A DNA stretch of 64,000 nt from Streptomyces sp. NBC_00433. GTDB taxonomy: Bacteria > Actinomycetota > Actinomycetes > Streptomycetales > Streptomycetaceae. Each line of letters begins with the position of its first letter. Position 1 is the first letter of the stretch. The notes under the pieces were generated by a model. It was not told the DNA's origin. It ran no database searches and saw only the letters and a list, made by a program, of their open reading frames with translations. This document shows, in pieces, positions 48,113 through 57,103 of the stretch. Location: the NCBI GenBank assembly GCA_036015235.1, contig CP107926.1, positions 6,757,501 to 6,821,500 on the forward strand. Reading direction: 5' to 3'. Made by a program: the position numbers and the translations under genes.

Positions 48113-49048
48113 GTGACCCAATACCTCGTCGGCTCCCGGGCCAGCAATCTCGCGAAAGCGCAGGTAAGGGAATATCTGCGGCCCTTGCGCGAGCGTTTCC
48201 CCGACGTCACCTTCACCCACCGGGTGATCCTGGAAGGCGGCGACAGGGACCGTAAGTCACCGGTCTCCGCGGTGTCGCCGGTGAGCGGCGGCTCCGCCTT
48301 CAGCACGGAGCAGGAGGCGGCGCTGTCGCGCGGTGACGTGGACGTGGTCGTCCACTCGCTCAAGGACCTCCCCACGTCGAATCCGGCAGGCCTCATGCTG
48401 ATGCCGCCTCCCGGCAGGGAGGACGTCGCCGACGCGCTGTGCGGCTCGACGCTCGCCGGACTGCGCAAGGGGGCGAGGGTCGGCACGGGCGCCGCGCGCC
48501 GGGCGGCCCAACTCCTCGCGGTACGCCCCGACCTCCAGGTCGTCCCGATTCGCGGCAATGTCCCGCCCCGCCTGAAGAAGATCGAGACGGAGGGCCTGGA
48601 CGCGGTCGTCCTCGCGGCGGCGGGCCTTCGCCGGCTCGGCCTCGACGACGCCATCGGCGAGATCCTCCCCCTCGACCTCTTCCCGCCGAGCCCCGGCCAG
48701 GGCGCCCTGGGAATCCAGGTCCGCACCGACAACTCCGCGGTACGTGAGATCCTCGCCACCGCGGGCGACCCGTCGGCCGACGCCCAGGTCCGCGCCGAGC
48801 GCGCCTTCCTGGCCGAACTCCACGGCGGCTGCAGCGTCCCCGTCGGCGCCTACGCCGAGCCCCTCCCCGACGGCCTCCTCCGCCTGACCGGCCAGGTGAC
48901 CTCCCTCGACGGCACGCGACGCGTCTCGGCCCACCGCACCGGCCCGGCGGCCGAGCCGGAGAAGCTCGGCACCGCCCTGGCCGCGGAGCTGATCGCCCAG
49001 GGCGCCCAGGTGATCCTCGACGCCGTACGGGCCGCGGCGGCGGGCTGA
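48113..49048 (+). CDS. hemC: Porphobilinogen deaminase (hydroxymethylbilane synthase) paralogue
   Basis: This 311-aa protein starts at the GTG at 48113. It has GSRASNLAKAQ, VHSLKDLPTS, GTGAARRAAQL (family GTSSxRRxAQL), IRGNVPPRLKK, PSPGQGALGIQVR and HGGCSVPVGAY, whose Cys carries the dipyrromethane cofactor. All key motifs are present, so it should be active, converting four porphobilinogens to preuroporphyrinogen. It is solitary here, without hemA/hemD, so it is probably a second copy beside the main haem operon. Confidence 0.92.
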   Translation: MTQYLVGSRASNLAKAQVREYLRPLRERFPDVTFTHRVILEGGDRDRKSPVSAVSPVSGGSAFSTEQEAALSRGDVDVVVHSLKDLPTSNPAGLMLMPPPGREDVADALCGSTLAGLRKGARVGTGAARRAAQLLAVRPDLQVVPIRGNVPPRLKKIETEGLDAVVLAAAGLRRLGLDDAIGEILPLDLFPPSPGQGALGIQVRTDNSAVREILATAGDPSADAQVRAERAFLAELHGGCSVPVGAYAEPLPDGLLRLTGQVTSLDGTRRVSAHRTGPAAEPEKLGTALAAELIAQGAQVILDAVRAAAAG

Positions 49049-49088
49049 AGACGTCACGCTGCCAGCGCGGCGGGTTCAGGTAAAACCA

Positions 49089-49130
49089 ATCTAGGTAGAT
49101 GTAATCTACGTAGATGGAATCTACCTGAAT
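49089..49130. promoter_or_regulatory. Three 12-bp boxes with 15-bp period upstream of the AAA+ ATPase gene
   Basis: ATCTAGGTAGAT (49089), ATCTACGTAGAT (49104, a perfect palindrome) and ATCTACCTGAAT (49119) are spaced by 3 bp. They are strikingly A/T-rich for this genome and end 15 bp before the GTG start. They look like a cooperative operator, perhaps for autorepression. Confidence 0.65.
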
Positions 49131-49144
49131 GAAGGGGCGGGACA

Positions 49145-50593
49145 GTGGCTGAGACGTTCGTCGGTCGGCGGCAGGAGCTGGCCCTGCTGCGCAAGCGGCT
49201 CGACCGGGTCGCGGACTCGGGGGCCGGGACGGCTGTCGCGCTGCGCGGGCGGCGGCAGGTGGGGAAGTCGCGGCTCGTGCAGGAATTCTGCGACCGCGTC
49301 GAAGTGCCGTACCTCTTCTTCACCGCCACCAAGGGCGCCTCGCCGGTGGAGGCGGTGAGCGCCTTCTACGCGGAGCTGCGGGAGTCGGGGCTGCCCACCG
49401 ACCCCGAGCTGGTGCCGAGCGGCGGGTCGGGCAGCTGGCCCGACGCCTTCCGGGTGCTGGCCTCCGTACTGCCCGACCGGCCGTCCGTCGTGGTCGTCGA
49501 CGAGCTGCCGTGGCTCGCCGAGCAGGACGACCTCTTCGACGGTGCGCTGCAGACCGCGTGGGACCGGCTGCTGGCCAGGCGGCCGGTCCTGCTGCTGCTC
49601 CTCGGCAGCGACCTGCACATGATGGAGCGCCTCACCGCGTACGACCGGCCCTTCCACGGCAGGGCCGACACCATGATCCTCGGGCCGCTCAATCCCGCCG
49701 AGACCGGCCGGGCGCTCGGGCTGGAGGCGGCCGACGCCATCGACGCGCACCTGGTGTCCGGCGGCCTGCCCGGCATCCTGCGGGTGTGGCCGCACGGCAC
49801 ACCCGCGACGGCCTTCATCGAGGACGAGTGCGCCGACCCGGCGTCACCGCTCTTCGGAGTGCCCGAGGCCGCGCTGATGGCCGAATTCCCCGCGCCCGAC
49901 CAGGCCCGCCGGGTCCTGGAGGCGGTCGGCAGCGGCGACCGTACGCACGCCAACATCGCCGCCGCGGCAGGCGGCCGGGAGGGTTCCCTTGCCTCGGGGG
50001 CGCTGTCGCCGCTGCTGCACCGCCTGGTCGCCGAGAAGCGGGTGCTCGCCGCGGACCTCCCGCTGTCCACCACTCCGGGGAAGCCCGCGCTCTACCGCGT
50101 GGCGGACAGCAGCCTGCGCCTCTACCTGGCCGCGCTGCGCTCCGCGCAGGAGCAGGCCCGCCGGGGCAGGTCGGACTCCGCCTACGACGTGGTGCGGCGG
50201 CGCTGGTCGACCTGGCGCGGACGGGCGGTCGAGCCGCTGGTCAGGGAGTCCCTGGAGCTGGCCGGAACAGCGGGGGACCTGCCGTGGCCGGACACCGAGG
50301 CAGTCGGCGGGTGGTGGAACCGCCGCTTCGACCCGGAGGTCGACCTCGTCGGCGCCGACCGAGGGCCCGTCGCGGGCGCCGTGCACTTCGCCGGTTCGAT
50401 CAAGTGGCTGGACTCCGCCTTCGACGCCCGCGACCTCGCCGCACTCACCCGCGCCGCCCCGCGGATCCCCGGCTTCGACCCGGGAAGCACCGGCCTGGTG
50501 GTCGCCTCCCGCTCCGGCGCCGACCTGCCCCCGGGGGCGGTGGACGTGGTCTGGTCCCCGGCCGACGTCCTGGCCGCCTGGCCTGCGGGCTAG
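49145..50593 (+). CDS. AAA+ ATPase with C-terminal DUF234/nuclease-like domain
   Basis: This 482-aa protein starts at the GTG at 49145. It begins FVGRRQELALLRKRL, then Walker A LRGRRQVGKSRLV, an FFTATKG segment and Walker B VVVVDELPWL. This is the archaeal-type (ATPase_2) STAND-like group. The C-terminal third has WRGRAVEPLVRESLEL and WWNRRFDPEVDLVGADR ... GSIKWLD, the D-E-K-like arrangement of DUF234/PD-(D/E)xK-type domains. The role is unknown; relatives are often toxin- or defence-associated. The A/T-rich operator upstream is unusual. Confidence 0.85.
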   Translation: MAETFVGRRQELALLRKRLDRVADSGAGTAVALRGRRQVGKSRLVQEFCDRVEVPYLFFTATKGASPVEAVSAFYAELRESGLPTDPELVPSGGSGSWPDAFRVLASVLPDRPSVVVVDELPWLAEQDDLFDGALQTAWDRLLARRPVLLLLLGSDLHMMERLTAYDRPFHGRADTMILGPLNPAETGRALGLEAADAIDAHLVSGGLPGILRVWPHGTPATAFIEDECADPASPLFGVPEAALMAEFPAPDQARRVLEAVGSGDRTHANIAAAAGGREGSLASGALSPLLHRLVAEKRVLAADLPLSTTPGKPALYRVADSSLRLYLAALRSAQEQARRGRSDSAYDVVRRRWSTWRGRAVEPLVRESLELAGTAGDLPWPDTEAVGGWWNRRFDPEVDLVGADRGPVAGAVHFAGSIKWLDSAFDARDLAALTRAAPRIPGFDPGSTGLVVASRSGADLPPGAVDVVWSPADVLAAWPAG

Positions 50594-50602
50594 CATGCCG
50601 CC

Positions 50603-51046
50603 ATGGCGTCAGACGCGGGGCTCGACCCCGACACGTTGCCCAAGGCCCAGTTCGGCTTCCCCGGGCCGCTGCGGGACCAGCTGGTCGCGGCGGTGCTGGA
50701 CGGGAGCAAGACGTCCACCACCGGGGTCGTCGCCGACTACGAGCACGAGGGGGAGGCGCTGCCCGAGGTGGGGGAGCGGGCGGTCGTGGTGGATTCGGAC
50801 GGGCGCGGGGTGGGCGTCATCGAGGTCACCGAGGTGCGGGTGGTGCCGCTGCGGGAGGTGGACCTCGCGCACGCCGTGGACGAGGGGGAGGGCTACGAGA
50901 GCGTCGCAGCCTGGCGGCGCGGGCACGAGGATTTCTGGCACGGGCCCGAGATGCGGGCCGCGCTGGACGACCCGGGATTCACCGTCGGCGACGACACCCC
51001 GCTGGTGCTCGAGCGCTTCCGGCTGGTCGCCGACCTCCGCGGCTGA
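50603..51046 (+). CDS. ASCH-domain protein
   Basis: This 147-aa protein has FGFPGPLRDQLVAAVLDGSKTSTTGVVADYEHEGEALPEVGERAVVVDSDGRGVGVIEVTEVRVVPLREV and WRRGHEDFW, the DUF437/ASCH pattern. ASCH proteins have a PUA-like RNA-binding fold, and some are ribonucleases. It lies 9 bp after the ATPase gene and is probably in its operon. Confidence 0.9.
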   Translation: MASDAGLDPDTLPKAQFGFPGPLRDQLVAAVLDGSKTSTTGVVADYEHEGEALPEVGERAVVVDSDGRGVGVIEVTEVRVVPLREVDLAHAVDEGEGYESVAAWRRGHEDFWHGPEMRAALDDPGFTVGDDTPLVLERFRLVADLRG

Positions 51047-51055
51047 AACAGCCGG

Positions 51056-52270
51056 TCAGGCGTCCTCGCCCAGCGGCAGCACCGCCGCGACCCGGAAGCC
51101 GCCGCCGGGGGAGGCGCCCGAGGTCAGGGAGCCGCCCGCGGCGGCGAGGCGTTCGGTCAGGCCGCGCAGCCCGGTGCCGGTGCGGGTGGCCTGGAGCGTG
51201 GCTCCCTCACCGGCGGCGGACAGCGGGCCGTGGCCGTTGTCGGTGATCGTCAGGCGGGCCAGGCCGTCGGCCGTGTGCAGTTCGATATCGGTCCGGGTCG
51301 CGCCGCTGTGGCGTACGACGTTGGTGACGCCCTCGCGCACCACCCAGCCCAGCAGCGCCTCGGTCTGCGGCGGCAGCGGCGGGCCCGACTCCTGGAGGAC
51401 GACCTCGATGTCGGAGGCGGTCAGCGCCGAGCGCGCCCGGTCCAGCTCGGTGGACAGGCTGCCCTCGCGGTAGCCGGTGACGGCCTCACGGATCTCGGTG
51501 AGCGCCTGGCGGCCGACCGACTCGATGTCGCCGACCTGCGTCAGCGCCGCGTCCAGGTCGCGCGGCGCCAACCGCCGCGCGGCCTCGGCCTTCACCACGA
51601 CCACCGACAGCGTGTGGCCCAGCAGGTCGTGCAGGTCGCGGGAGAAGCGCAGCCGCTCCTCGGCGACGGCATTGCGCGCCAGCTCCTGCCGGGTCGCCTT
51701 GAGCTGGTCCACCGCGTGGAAGAGGGTGATGATCACCGAGACGACCAGGCCGGACAGGAACGTGCCGTACGACAGGCTCGCCGTGCTCCAGAAGCCCTCG
51801 TGGTGCAGCCCCGACACGGTCCCGGCACTGGCGCTGAGCAGCATAAGCATCACGCCGAGCCCGCGGCGGCTGCTCGACACGCTGCCCGCGCACAGCGACA
51901 CCAGCACGAACAGCAGCATGAAGTTGTCGCCGTAGCCGATCGCCAGCGACAGTGTGACGGCCGCGAGCGCCCACAGCAGCTGGTAGGGCAGCGGGCCGGT
52001 CCGCAGCCGCGCGTCGAAGGCGGACCTGATCGTCGATATGTAGAGCACGCAGAAGGCGACCAGGCCGGACGCGGCCAGCCACGGCATCGGCACCTCGCCC
52101 TTGACGATGTCCGTGGCCGGGCCGATCACCATCAGCAGCCACGGGATCAGCGCGCCGCCGTCCGGTGCCTTGAGGTGCTCGATCTCCCGCTCGAACTCGG
52201 CCGGGCCGCGCGTCCACCACTGCCGTCCTGCGCGGCACCGCTCCGCGGCCGGATGGTCCTTCGTCGCCAT
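51056..52270 (-). CDS. DesK-like sensor histidine kinase
   Basis: This 404-aa protein has five to six membrane helices in the first 190 residues. A HisKA_3 dimerisation helix (AEERLRFSRDLHDLLGHTLSVVVVKAEAA, His phosphoacceptor) follows, then a GHKL ATPase (VVREGVTNVVRHSGATRTDIEL, ITDNGHG, GTGLRGLTERL). It resembles DesK-type kinases. It sits with an ABC transporter but its regulator gene is not adjacent; see 47379-48002. Confidence 0.93.
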   Translation of the reverse strand: MATKDHPAAERCRAGRQWWTRGPAEFEREIEHLKAPDGGALIPWLLMVIGPATDIVKGEVPMPWLAASGLVAFCVLYISTIRSAFDARLRTGPLPYQLLWALAAVTLSLAIGYGDNFMLLFVLVSLCAGSVSSSRRGLGVMLMLLSASAGTVSGLHHEGFWSTASLSYGTFLSGLVVSVIITLFHAVDQLKATRQELARNAVAEERLRFSRDLHDLLGHTLSVVVVKAEAARRLAPRDLDAALTQVGDIESVGRQALTEIREAVTGYREGSLSTELDRARSALTASDIEVVLQESGPPLPPQTEALLGWVVREGVTNVVRHSGATRTDIELHTADGLARLTITDNGHGPLSAAGEGATLQATRTGTGLRGLTERLAAAGGSLTSGASPGGGFRVAAVLPLGEDA

Positions 52271-52331
52271 GCTGGGTCCCCGTCCCCGTCGGTCATGTGT
52301 CCGTCGTACGCCCCGCCGGGGAGCCGCGGCA

Positions 52332-53063
52332 TTACGCCGTCCGTGCGCTCCGCCGGTAGGAGAACACAGCGTAACCGGCGAAAACGGCCAGCCAAAGGCC
52401 CAGCACACCGACCGTTCCCGGGCTCGGGGCGTGGTGGTCGAGCACGCTCCAGCCCAGGTCGCCGAAGCGGTTGGTCGGTGTCCAGCGGGACACCGCGGCC
52501 AGCCAGTGCGGGAAGACCTCGACCGGGATCCACAGCCCGCCGATCACGGAGAGCCCCATCATGCTGACCATGCTCACGACACCGGTGGTCTGGGCGGTGA
52601 GGCCGTAGCCGTTGCCCAGGCCCAGCAGCGTGAAGGGGATCGTGCCCAGCCACATCAGCGCGGCCGCGGCCGCCCACTGCCACACCGCGAGGCGCACGCC
52701 GTTCACCAGGGCGCCCGCGGTGAAGACGGTCACGATCGCCGGCAGCACGGTCACGCCGGCGGTCAGCGCCCGCCCGAGCACCACCTGAAGCGGGCTCAGC
52801 GGGGTGACCCGCAGCTGCCGCAGCCAGCCGCGCGCCTTGTCCTCCGCGACGCCCGGCCCCACGGCGAGAGCCGCGCCCAGCGCCCCGTAAGCGGCCATGC
52901 CGATCATCGAGAAGCGGGCGTAGTCCATCTTGTCCTGGCTGCTGTCGCCCGTGCCGAGGTTGGTGAACAGCAGGTACATCATCAGCGGGGTGGCCACCCC
53001 GACGACCACGAAGCCGGTGTCCCGCAGGGTGCGGCGGACCTCAAGGCGTACGTACTCGATCAT
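52332..53063 (-). CDS. ABC-2-type transporter permease
   Basis: This 243-aa protein has six hydrophobic helices (VVVGVATPLMMYLLF, MIGMAAYGALGAALAVG, ALTAGVTVLPAIVTVFTAGAL, WAAAAALMWLGTIPFTLLGLG and others) and the ABC2-type loop KARGWLRQLRVTPLSPLQ. The ATG overlaps the ATPase stop (ATGA). Together they form an efflux-type system under the adjacent kinase. Confidence 0.93.
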   Translation of the reverse strand: MIEYVRLEVRRTLRDTGFVVVGVATPLMMYLLFTNLGTGDSSQDKMDYARFSMIGMAAYGALGAALAVGPGVAEDKARGWLRQLRVTPLSPLQVVLGRALTAGVTVLPAIVTVFTAGALVNGVRLAVWQWAAAAALMWLGTIPFTLLGLGNGYGLTAQTTGVVSMVSMMGLSVIGGLWIPVEVFPHWLAAVSRWTPTNRFGDLGWSVLDHHAPSPGTVGVLGLWLAVFAGYAVFSYRRSARTA

Positions 53064-53989
53064 CGGACGGCCTCCTCGTACGGCGTCGTCTTCTCGTCCG
53101 CGTCCGCGTGCGCGGTCAGGGTGAGGAAGGCCTCCTCCAGGCTGGCCGGCGTGACCGCGAGGCCATGGACCCGGTCCGCTCGCGCCAGCGCCATCACGGT
53201 GGCGTCGGAGTCCGCGCTGCGCAGCACCGCGCGGTCGGCGCGGACCTCCACGGCCAGGACCCCCGGCAGGCCCCGCAGTCCCTCGGTGCCGCCGCCCGCC
53301 AGGTCGAACGACACGAGCGTCGCGCCCACTTGGCGCTTGATGGCCTCGCCGGTGCCGTCCGCGACGGTACGGCCCTGGTCGATCACGACGACGCGGTCGG
53401 CGTTGCCGTCCGCCTCCTCCAGGTAGTGCGTGGAGAACAGCACGGTGTTGCCGCGGGCCGCGTAGCCGCGCATCGACCGCCAGAACGCGCGCCGCGCCTC
53501 CACGTCCAGCGCGGCCGTCGGCTCGTCGAGCACCAGCAGTTCGGGGCCGCCGGCCACGGCCAGCGCGAAGCGCAGCCGCTGGGCCTGGCCGCCGGACAGC
53601 CTGTCCACCCGCCGCGCCGCGAGATCGGCGATCCCGGCCAGGTCGAGTGCCTCGGCCGTCGACAGCGGACGCGGGTACGTGGACGCCACGAAGCCGACCA
53701 GCTCCTTGACCGTGGTCCGCGGAATGGGCTGCCCGACCTGCAGCATCGCCCCCACCCGCCCCGCCCGCACGGCCTCCTGCGGCGCCCCGCCGAACACCCG
53801 CACCTCACCGGCGTCCGGCCGGTCCAGCCCGAGCAGCAACGCGATGGTCGTCGACTTCCCGGCGCCATTGCGCCCCAGCAGCGCCACGGTCTCGCCTGCG
53901 GCGAGCCTGAGGTCGAGCCCTGCCAGCGCCTCGACGCTGCCGAATCTCTTCCGTACGGCCCTGAATTCGGCCGCCCCCGTCATGTCCAT
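53060..53989 (-). CDS. ABC transporter ATP-binding protein
   Basis: This 309-aa protein has Walker A GRNGAGKST, a Q-loop at GAMLQVGQPIP, signature LSGGQAQRLRFALA, Walker B LLVLDEPTAALD and H-loop FSTHYLEE. The C-terminal 80 residues form the accessory domain of drug-type exporters (DrrA/CcmA-like). It is the first gene of the ABC/kinase operon. Confidence 0.95.
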   Translation of the reverse strand: MDMTGAAEFRAVRKRFGSVEALAGLDLRLAAGETVALLGRNGAGKSTTIALLLGLDRPDAGEVRVFGGAPQEAVRAGRVGAMLQVGQPIPRTTVKELVGFVASTYPRPLSTAEALDLAGIADLAARRVDRLSGGQAQRLRFALAVAGGPELLVLDEPTAALDVEARRAFWRSMRGYAARGNTVLFSTHYLEEADGNADRVVVIDQGRTVADGTGEAIKRQVGATLVSFDLAGGGTEGLRGLPGVLAVEVRADRAVLRSADSDATVMALARADRVHGLAVTPASLEEAFLTLTAHADADEKTTPYEEAVR

Positions 53990-54517
53990 ACGACGAAGTT
54001 ACGCACTGGCCTCTGCCCCGCGGCAGCCCCGTTTGTCCCGCCCTCCCGATGACAAATGTCCCGCCCCCTGCCTCCGCCCGGCGGCGGGACGCACGTCACC
54101 GCCGGCCGTGGGGGGCTGCCCGGTCCACCCCCAGAGCTTCGCCTGGGGGTACCCCCATCTCGCTTCGCTCGGGACCACCGGCCGGTGGTGGGTTGTGCGC
54201 GTCCACGCGGTGCCAGCCGCAGGTCAGCGGGGGCATGTCCTGCCCAAGGGGAACCGGGTCCGGGGGCCGGGGTCAGGACTCGGGGCGGCGGTGGCGGCCC
54301 GGGGGTGGGGAGTCGTCCGGGGGCAGGGGGGACTCGGGGCCGCGGTGGCGGCCCGGAGGGGCTTCGGCTTCGGACATGTTCGTACTCCCCGTGGAAACGC
54401 GCCGGCGCCGTCGCAGAAAACGGGCAAACAGGGAGAACCCGTGGTCACGTTGGGTCCCCCGATGCGCGACGGCGAGTGGCGAGTCTAACGGCGTGTCCGG
54501 AGCCTCGCGCATGGGGG
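53990..54517. other. Intergenic stretch with a REP-like hairpin and a possible micro-ORF
   Basis: This gap between two leftward genes contains a hairpin of the dispersed type (agcttcgcctgggggtacccc near 54128). It also contains direct repeats of a gcggtggcggcccgg block at 54290-54360, which encode the micro-ORF listed separately. I see no other gene. Confidence 0.5.
54273..54377 (-). CDS. Possible 34-residue Pro/Arg-rich micropeptide
   Basis: The ATG at 54377 has a good RBS (GGGGAG, 7-nt spacing). The peptide is MSEAEAPPGRHRGPES followed by PLPPDDSP and PPGRHRRPES, an internal duplication of PPGRHRxPES. There is no known family. The strong RBS and duplication favour a real gene, but the high GC content makes chance frames common. 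Confidence 0.35.
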   Translation of the reverse strand: MSEAEAPPGRHRGPESPLPPDDSPPPGRHRRPES

Positions 54518-55729
54518 TCACCCCGCGAGCGGTGCCTGCTGCAAGGGCAGCACGCACCACGTCCGGCGGGCCGGGAGCGCCGGGAGCGTCGGACGTGCCG
54601 GCAGCGCGCGGACCGGGGGGACATGGACGACGGCCCCCGACGCGGGAGCGGCTGCCGGCTCCGGCCAGCTGGCCGGCGGGTCGTAGGCGGCGAGCCCGCA
54701 GGGGCCGTCACCGGCGGCGTGCGGCAGCCGCAGCTCGTCGCCGGGCAGCCACATGCCGGCCGCGCCGAGCCAGCCGGGCGGCGACGCCCGCCAGTGCACG
54801 CGGCGCTCGCCCGGCCGCCACAGCGCCAGCGACTCCGCCCCGCCGGGGACTTCCGCCCGCAGCGCCACGACCGACGCCTCGGGCATGAGGATCTGGCCGG
54901 GCTGGGCGGCGACCGGGGTGAGCAGCACACCGGGCACCCGCAGCGCGTCGGGGAAGCGCACCGGGCGCCTGCTGCCCAGCACCCCCCACCCGAGCCGCGC
55001 CTCACCGGTGGCGTCGCTGCGCAGCAGCAGCAGCCCGCTGTCGGGTTCGGCGAGCAGCAGCCGGTCGTCGCTGTCGTCGGTGATCTGGAGGAGCGGGCTG
55101 GTGCGGCCGGTGTGCAGGTCGGCGGCGACCGCCTTCGTCCGCCCGTCCAGCTCGCGGTCCACGGCGAGCAGCCGCCCGGCCCGGTCCAGCCAGACCCCGC
55201 CGGTGCAGCGGCCCGGCACGGTCATGACGGCTTCCGGCACACCGGCGGCCGTACCGTGCACGCGCCAGATCCCGGTGCTGCTGGCGTCCTCGTCGTAGGC
55301 CACGGCGTAGGCGGCGCCGCCGGGCGCGGGCGGCAGCAGCCGTACGTCGCCGCCGGTGAGCGAGCCCGCCGGCAGCTCCCCGGTGCCGGGTCCCGACGGG
55401 TAGAGCAGCACCAGGTCCCAGCGGTCGGCGAGCCGGCGCCGGAGGAGCACCCGCCCGTCGGCCAGCGGCAGCACCTGCGTGCCGGGTTCCTCCGGCTGCG
55501 GGCCGGGCAGGGGCACGGCGTACGGCTCGGGCCCGGTGAGCGTCCACCGCTCGGCGAGCAGGCCGCGGCCGCCCGGGTCCCCGCCGGGTGGCGGCGCGGT
55601 CTCGGCGAGGCAGGCCGCGTACGAACCGTCCGCGGCGATCGTGAAGCCCGACCGGCGCACGGTACGCGGCACGCCCGCCGTCCGGAGTGCGCTCATGGCG
55701 CCTACCGCACTGACTGCACTGACGGTCAT
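54518..55729 (-). CDS. Conserved hypothetical beta-rich protein, 403 aa
   Basis: The ATG at 55729 has GAGGTGG eight bases upstream. The protein is beta-strand-rich, with recurring short G/D/W-containing segments such as RRSGFTIAADGSYAACLAE, VLPLADGRVLLRRRLADRWDLVLLYP and IWRVHGTAAGVPEAVMTVPGRCTGGVWLDRAGRLLAVDREL, suggestive of a seven-bladed propeller. It has no signal peptide. I do not recognise the family. It is divergent from the siderophore-binding protein gene, across the iron box, so it may be iron-controlled too. Confidence 0.7.
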   Translation of the reverse strand: MTVSAVSAVGAMSALRTAGVPRTVRRSGFTIAADGSYAACLAETAPPPGGDPGGRGLLAERWTLTGPEPYAVPLPGPQPEEPGTQVLPLADGRVLLRRRLADRWDLVLLYPSGPGTGELPAGSLTGGDVRLLPPAPGGAAYAVAYDEDASSTGIWRVHGTAAGVPEAVMTVPGRCTGGVWLDRAGRLLAVDRELDGRTKAVAADLHTGRTSPLLQITDDSDDRLLLAEPDSGLLLLRSDATGEARLGWGVLGSRRPVRFPDALRVPGVLLTPVAAQPGQILMPEASVVALRAEVPGGAESLALWRPGERRVHWRASPPGWLGAAGMWLPGDELRLPHAAGDGPCGLAAYDPPASWPEPAAAPASGAVVHVPPVRALPARPTLPALPARRTWCVLPLQQAPLAG

Positions 55730-55915
55730 ATGAATCGTCCACCTCCGGCTCAGGACCGTACTTTTCGTACTTCCGGACGATCAGCGCGAGTGGGTGCAGT
55801 TCACACGTAAGGGTGTCGGTTCACGCGATTTCGCCGCGTGGACGCGGCGGCTGTGCTCCGGGAGAGGGGCTGCGGTGCTCCCGCGGGAGGGGGTGGAGCG
55901 GGCCGTTCCGAACGG

Positions 55916-55934
55916 TCAGGTTAGGCTCACCTAA
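55916..55934. promoter_or_regulatory. DmdR/IdeR-type iron box
   Basis: TCAGGTTAGGCTCACCTAA matches the 19-bp palindromic iron box (TTAGGTTAGSCTAACCTAA) at 17 positions. It lies 34 bp before the lipoprotein start, so repression by Fe2+-DmdR1 is expected. Confidence 0.88.
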
Positions 55935-55967
55935 GAAATTGCTGAGAACTGCTCCAGGAGTGCCCCC

Positions 55968-57014
55968 ATGTCTGTTCGGCGCCGCCACACCGCCGTCGTC
56001 GCCCTCGCCCTCGCCGCCGGCCTGTCCCTCGCCGCCTGCGGAGGCTCCTCCGGCGGATCGGCGGACGGCGGCGGCACCGCGGCCAAGGGCAAGGACAAGC
56101 AGTCCGTCGCCAAGGGCGGCAAGGACTTCGGGTCGGCGGCCGACAAGACCGCCGCGATGGGCACCGACGCCCAGCCCGGCCAGTGGCCGCGCACCGTCAC
56201 CCACGCCATGGGCACCACCGTGATCAAGGCCCGGCCCACCCGCGTCGTCGTCCTCGACGTCGGCGAGCTCGACAACGTCGTCTCGCTCGGCGTCAAGCCG
56301 GTCGGCTACGCGCCCAGCGAGGGTTCGCCCGAGCTGCCCTCGTACCTGAAGAAGGACGGCGGGCAGCCGAAGAGCGTCGGCACCATCAACAGCCTCAACC
56401 TGGAGGCCATCGCGGGCCTCCACCCCGACCTCATCCTCGGCAGCCAGCTGCGCGCGGCCCCGCAGTACGCGGCGCTCAGCAAGATCGCGCCGACCGTCTT
56501 CTCGATCCGCCCCGGCTTCACGTGGAAGCAGAACTACCTGCTCAACGCGGCCGCCCTGGACAAGACCGCCGAGGCGAAGGCGAAGCTCGCCGACTACGAC
56601 AACCGCATCAAGGCGCTCGACTCGGCGCTGGGCGCGCACAAGCCCGTCGTGTCGATGGTCCGCTACATGCAGGACGGCAAGACCCGGCTCTACGGCAACG
56701 CCTCCTTCATCGGCACGATCCTCAAGGACGCCGGCATCCCGCGGCCCAAGATCCAGGACATCGACGACCTCGCGGCGGAAATCTCGGCCGAGAACATCGA
56801 CAAGGCCGACGGCGACTACATCTTCACCGGCGTCTACGGCGACCCCGGCACCACGGACAAGGCCCGCGCCCAGTCCAACCCGCTGTGGAAGAACCTCCGC
56901 GCGGTCAAGGCCGGCCACGCCTTCGACGTCCCCGACGAGACCTGGTACCTGGGCCTCGGCGTCACCGCCGCCGACCAGGTCGTCGCGGACCTGACCCACT
57001 ACCTGGCGGGCTGA
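55968..57014 (+). CDS. Iron-siderophore ABC transporter substrate-binding lipoprotein
   Basis: This 348-aa protein has a lipobox (LSLAAC, Cys near 24). A class III periplasmic-binding fold of FepB/FhuD type follows: TRVVVLDVGELDNVVSLGVKPVGYAPSEG, LNLEAIAGLHPDLILGS, YAALSKIAPTV, and a long linking helix (KTAEAKAKLADYDNRIKALDSAL). No permease or ATPase gene is nearby, so it must use a transporter encoded elsewhere. It is controlled by the upstream iron box. Confidence 0.93.
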   Translation: MSVRRRHTAVVALALAAGLSLAACGGSSGGSADGGGTAAKGKDKQSVAKGGKDFGSAADKTAAMGTDAQPGQWPRTVTHAMGTTVIKARPTRVVVLDVGELDNVVSLGVKPVGYAPSEGSPELPSYLKKDGGQPKSVGTINSLNLEAIAGLHPDLILGSQLRAAPQYAALSKIAPTVFSIRPGFTWKQNYLLNAAALDKTAEAKAKLADYDNRIKALDSALGAHKPVVSMVRYMQDGKTRLYGNASFIGTILKDAGIPRPKIQDIDDLAAEISAENIDKADGDYIFTGVYGDPGTTDKARAQSNPLWKNLRAVKAGHAFDVPDETWYLGLGVTAADQVVADLTHYLAG

Positions 57015-57103
57015 ACCCCCCGCGGCGGCGGGCGGGGTCCTTGCGGGGCGCGGGCGCCCGCCCGCCGGGGCAGGCCGGGCGGCAACCCGGGTAACCTTCA
57101 TAC

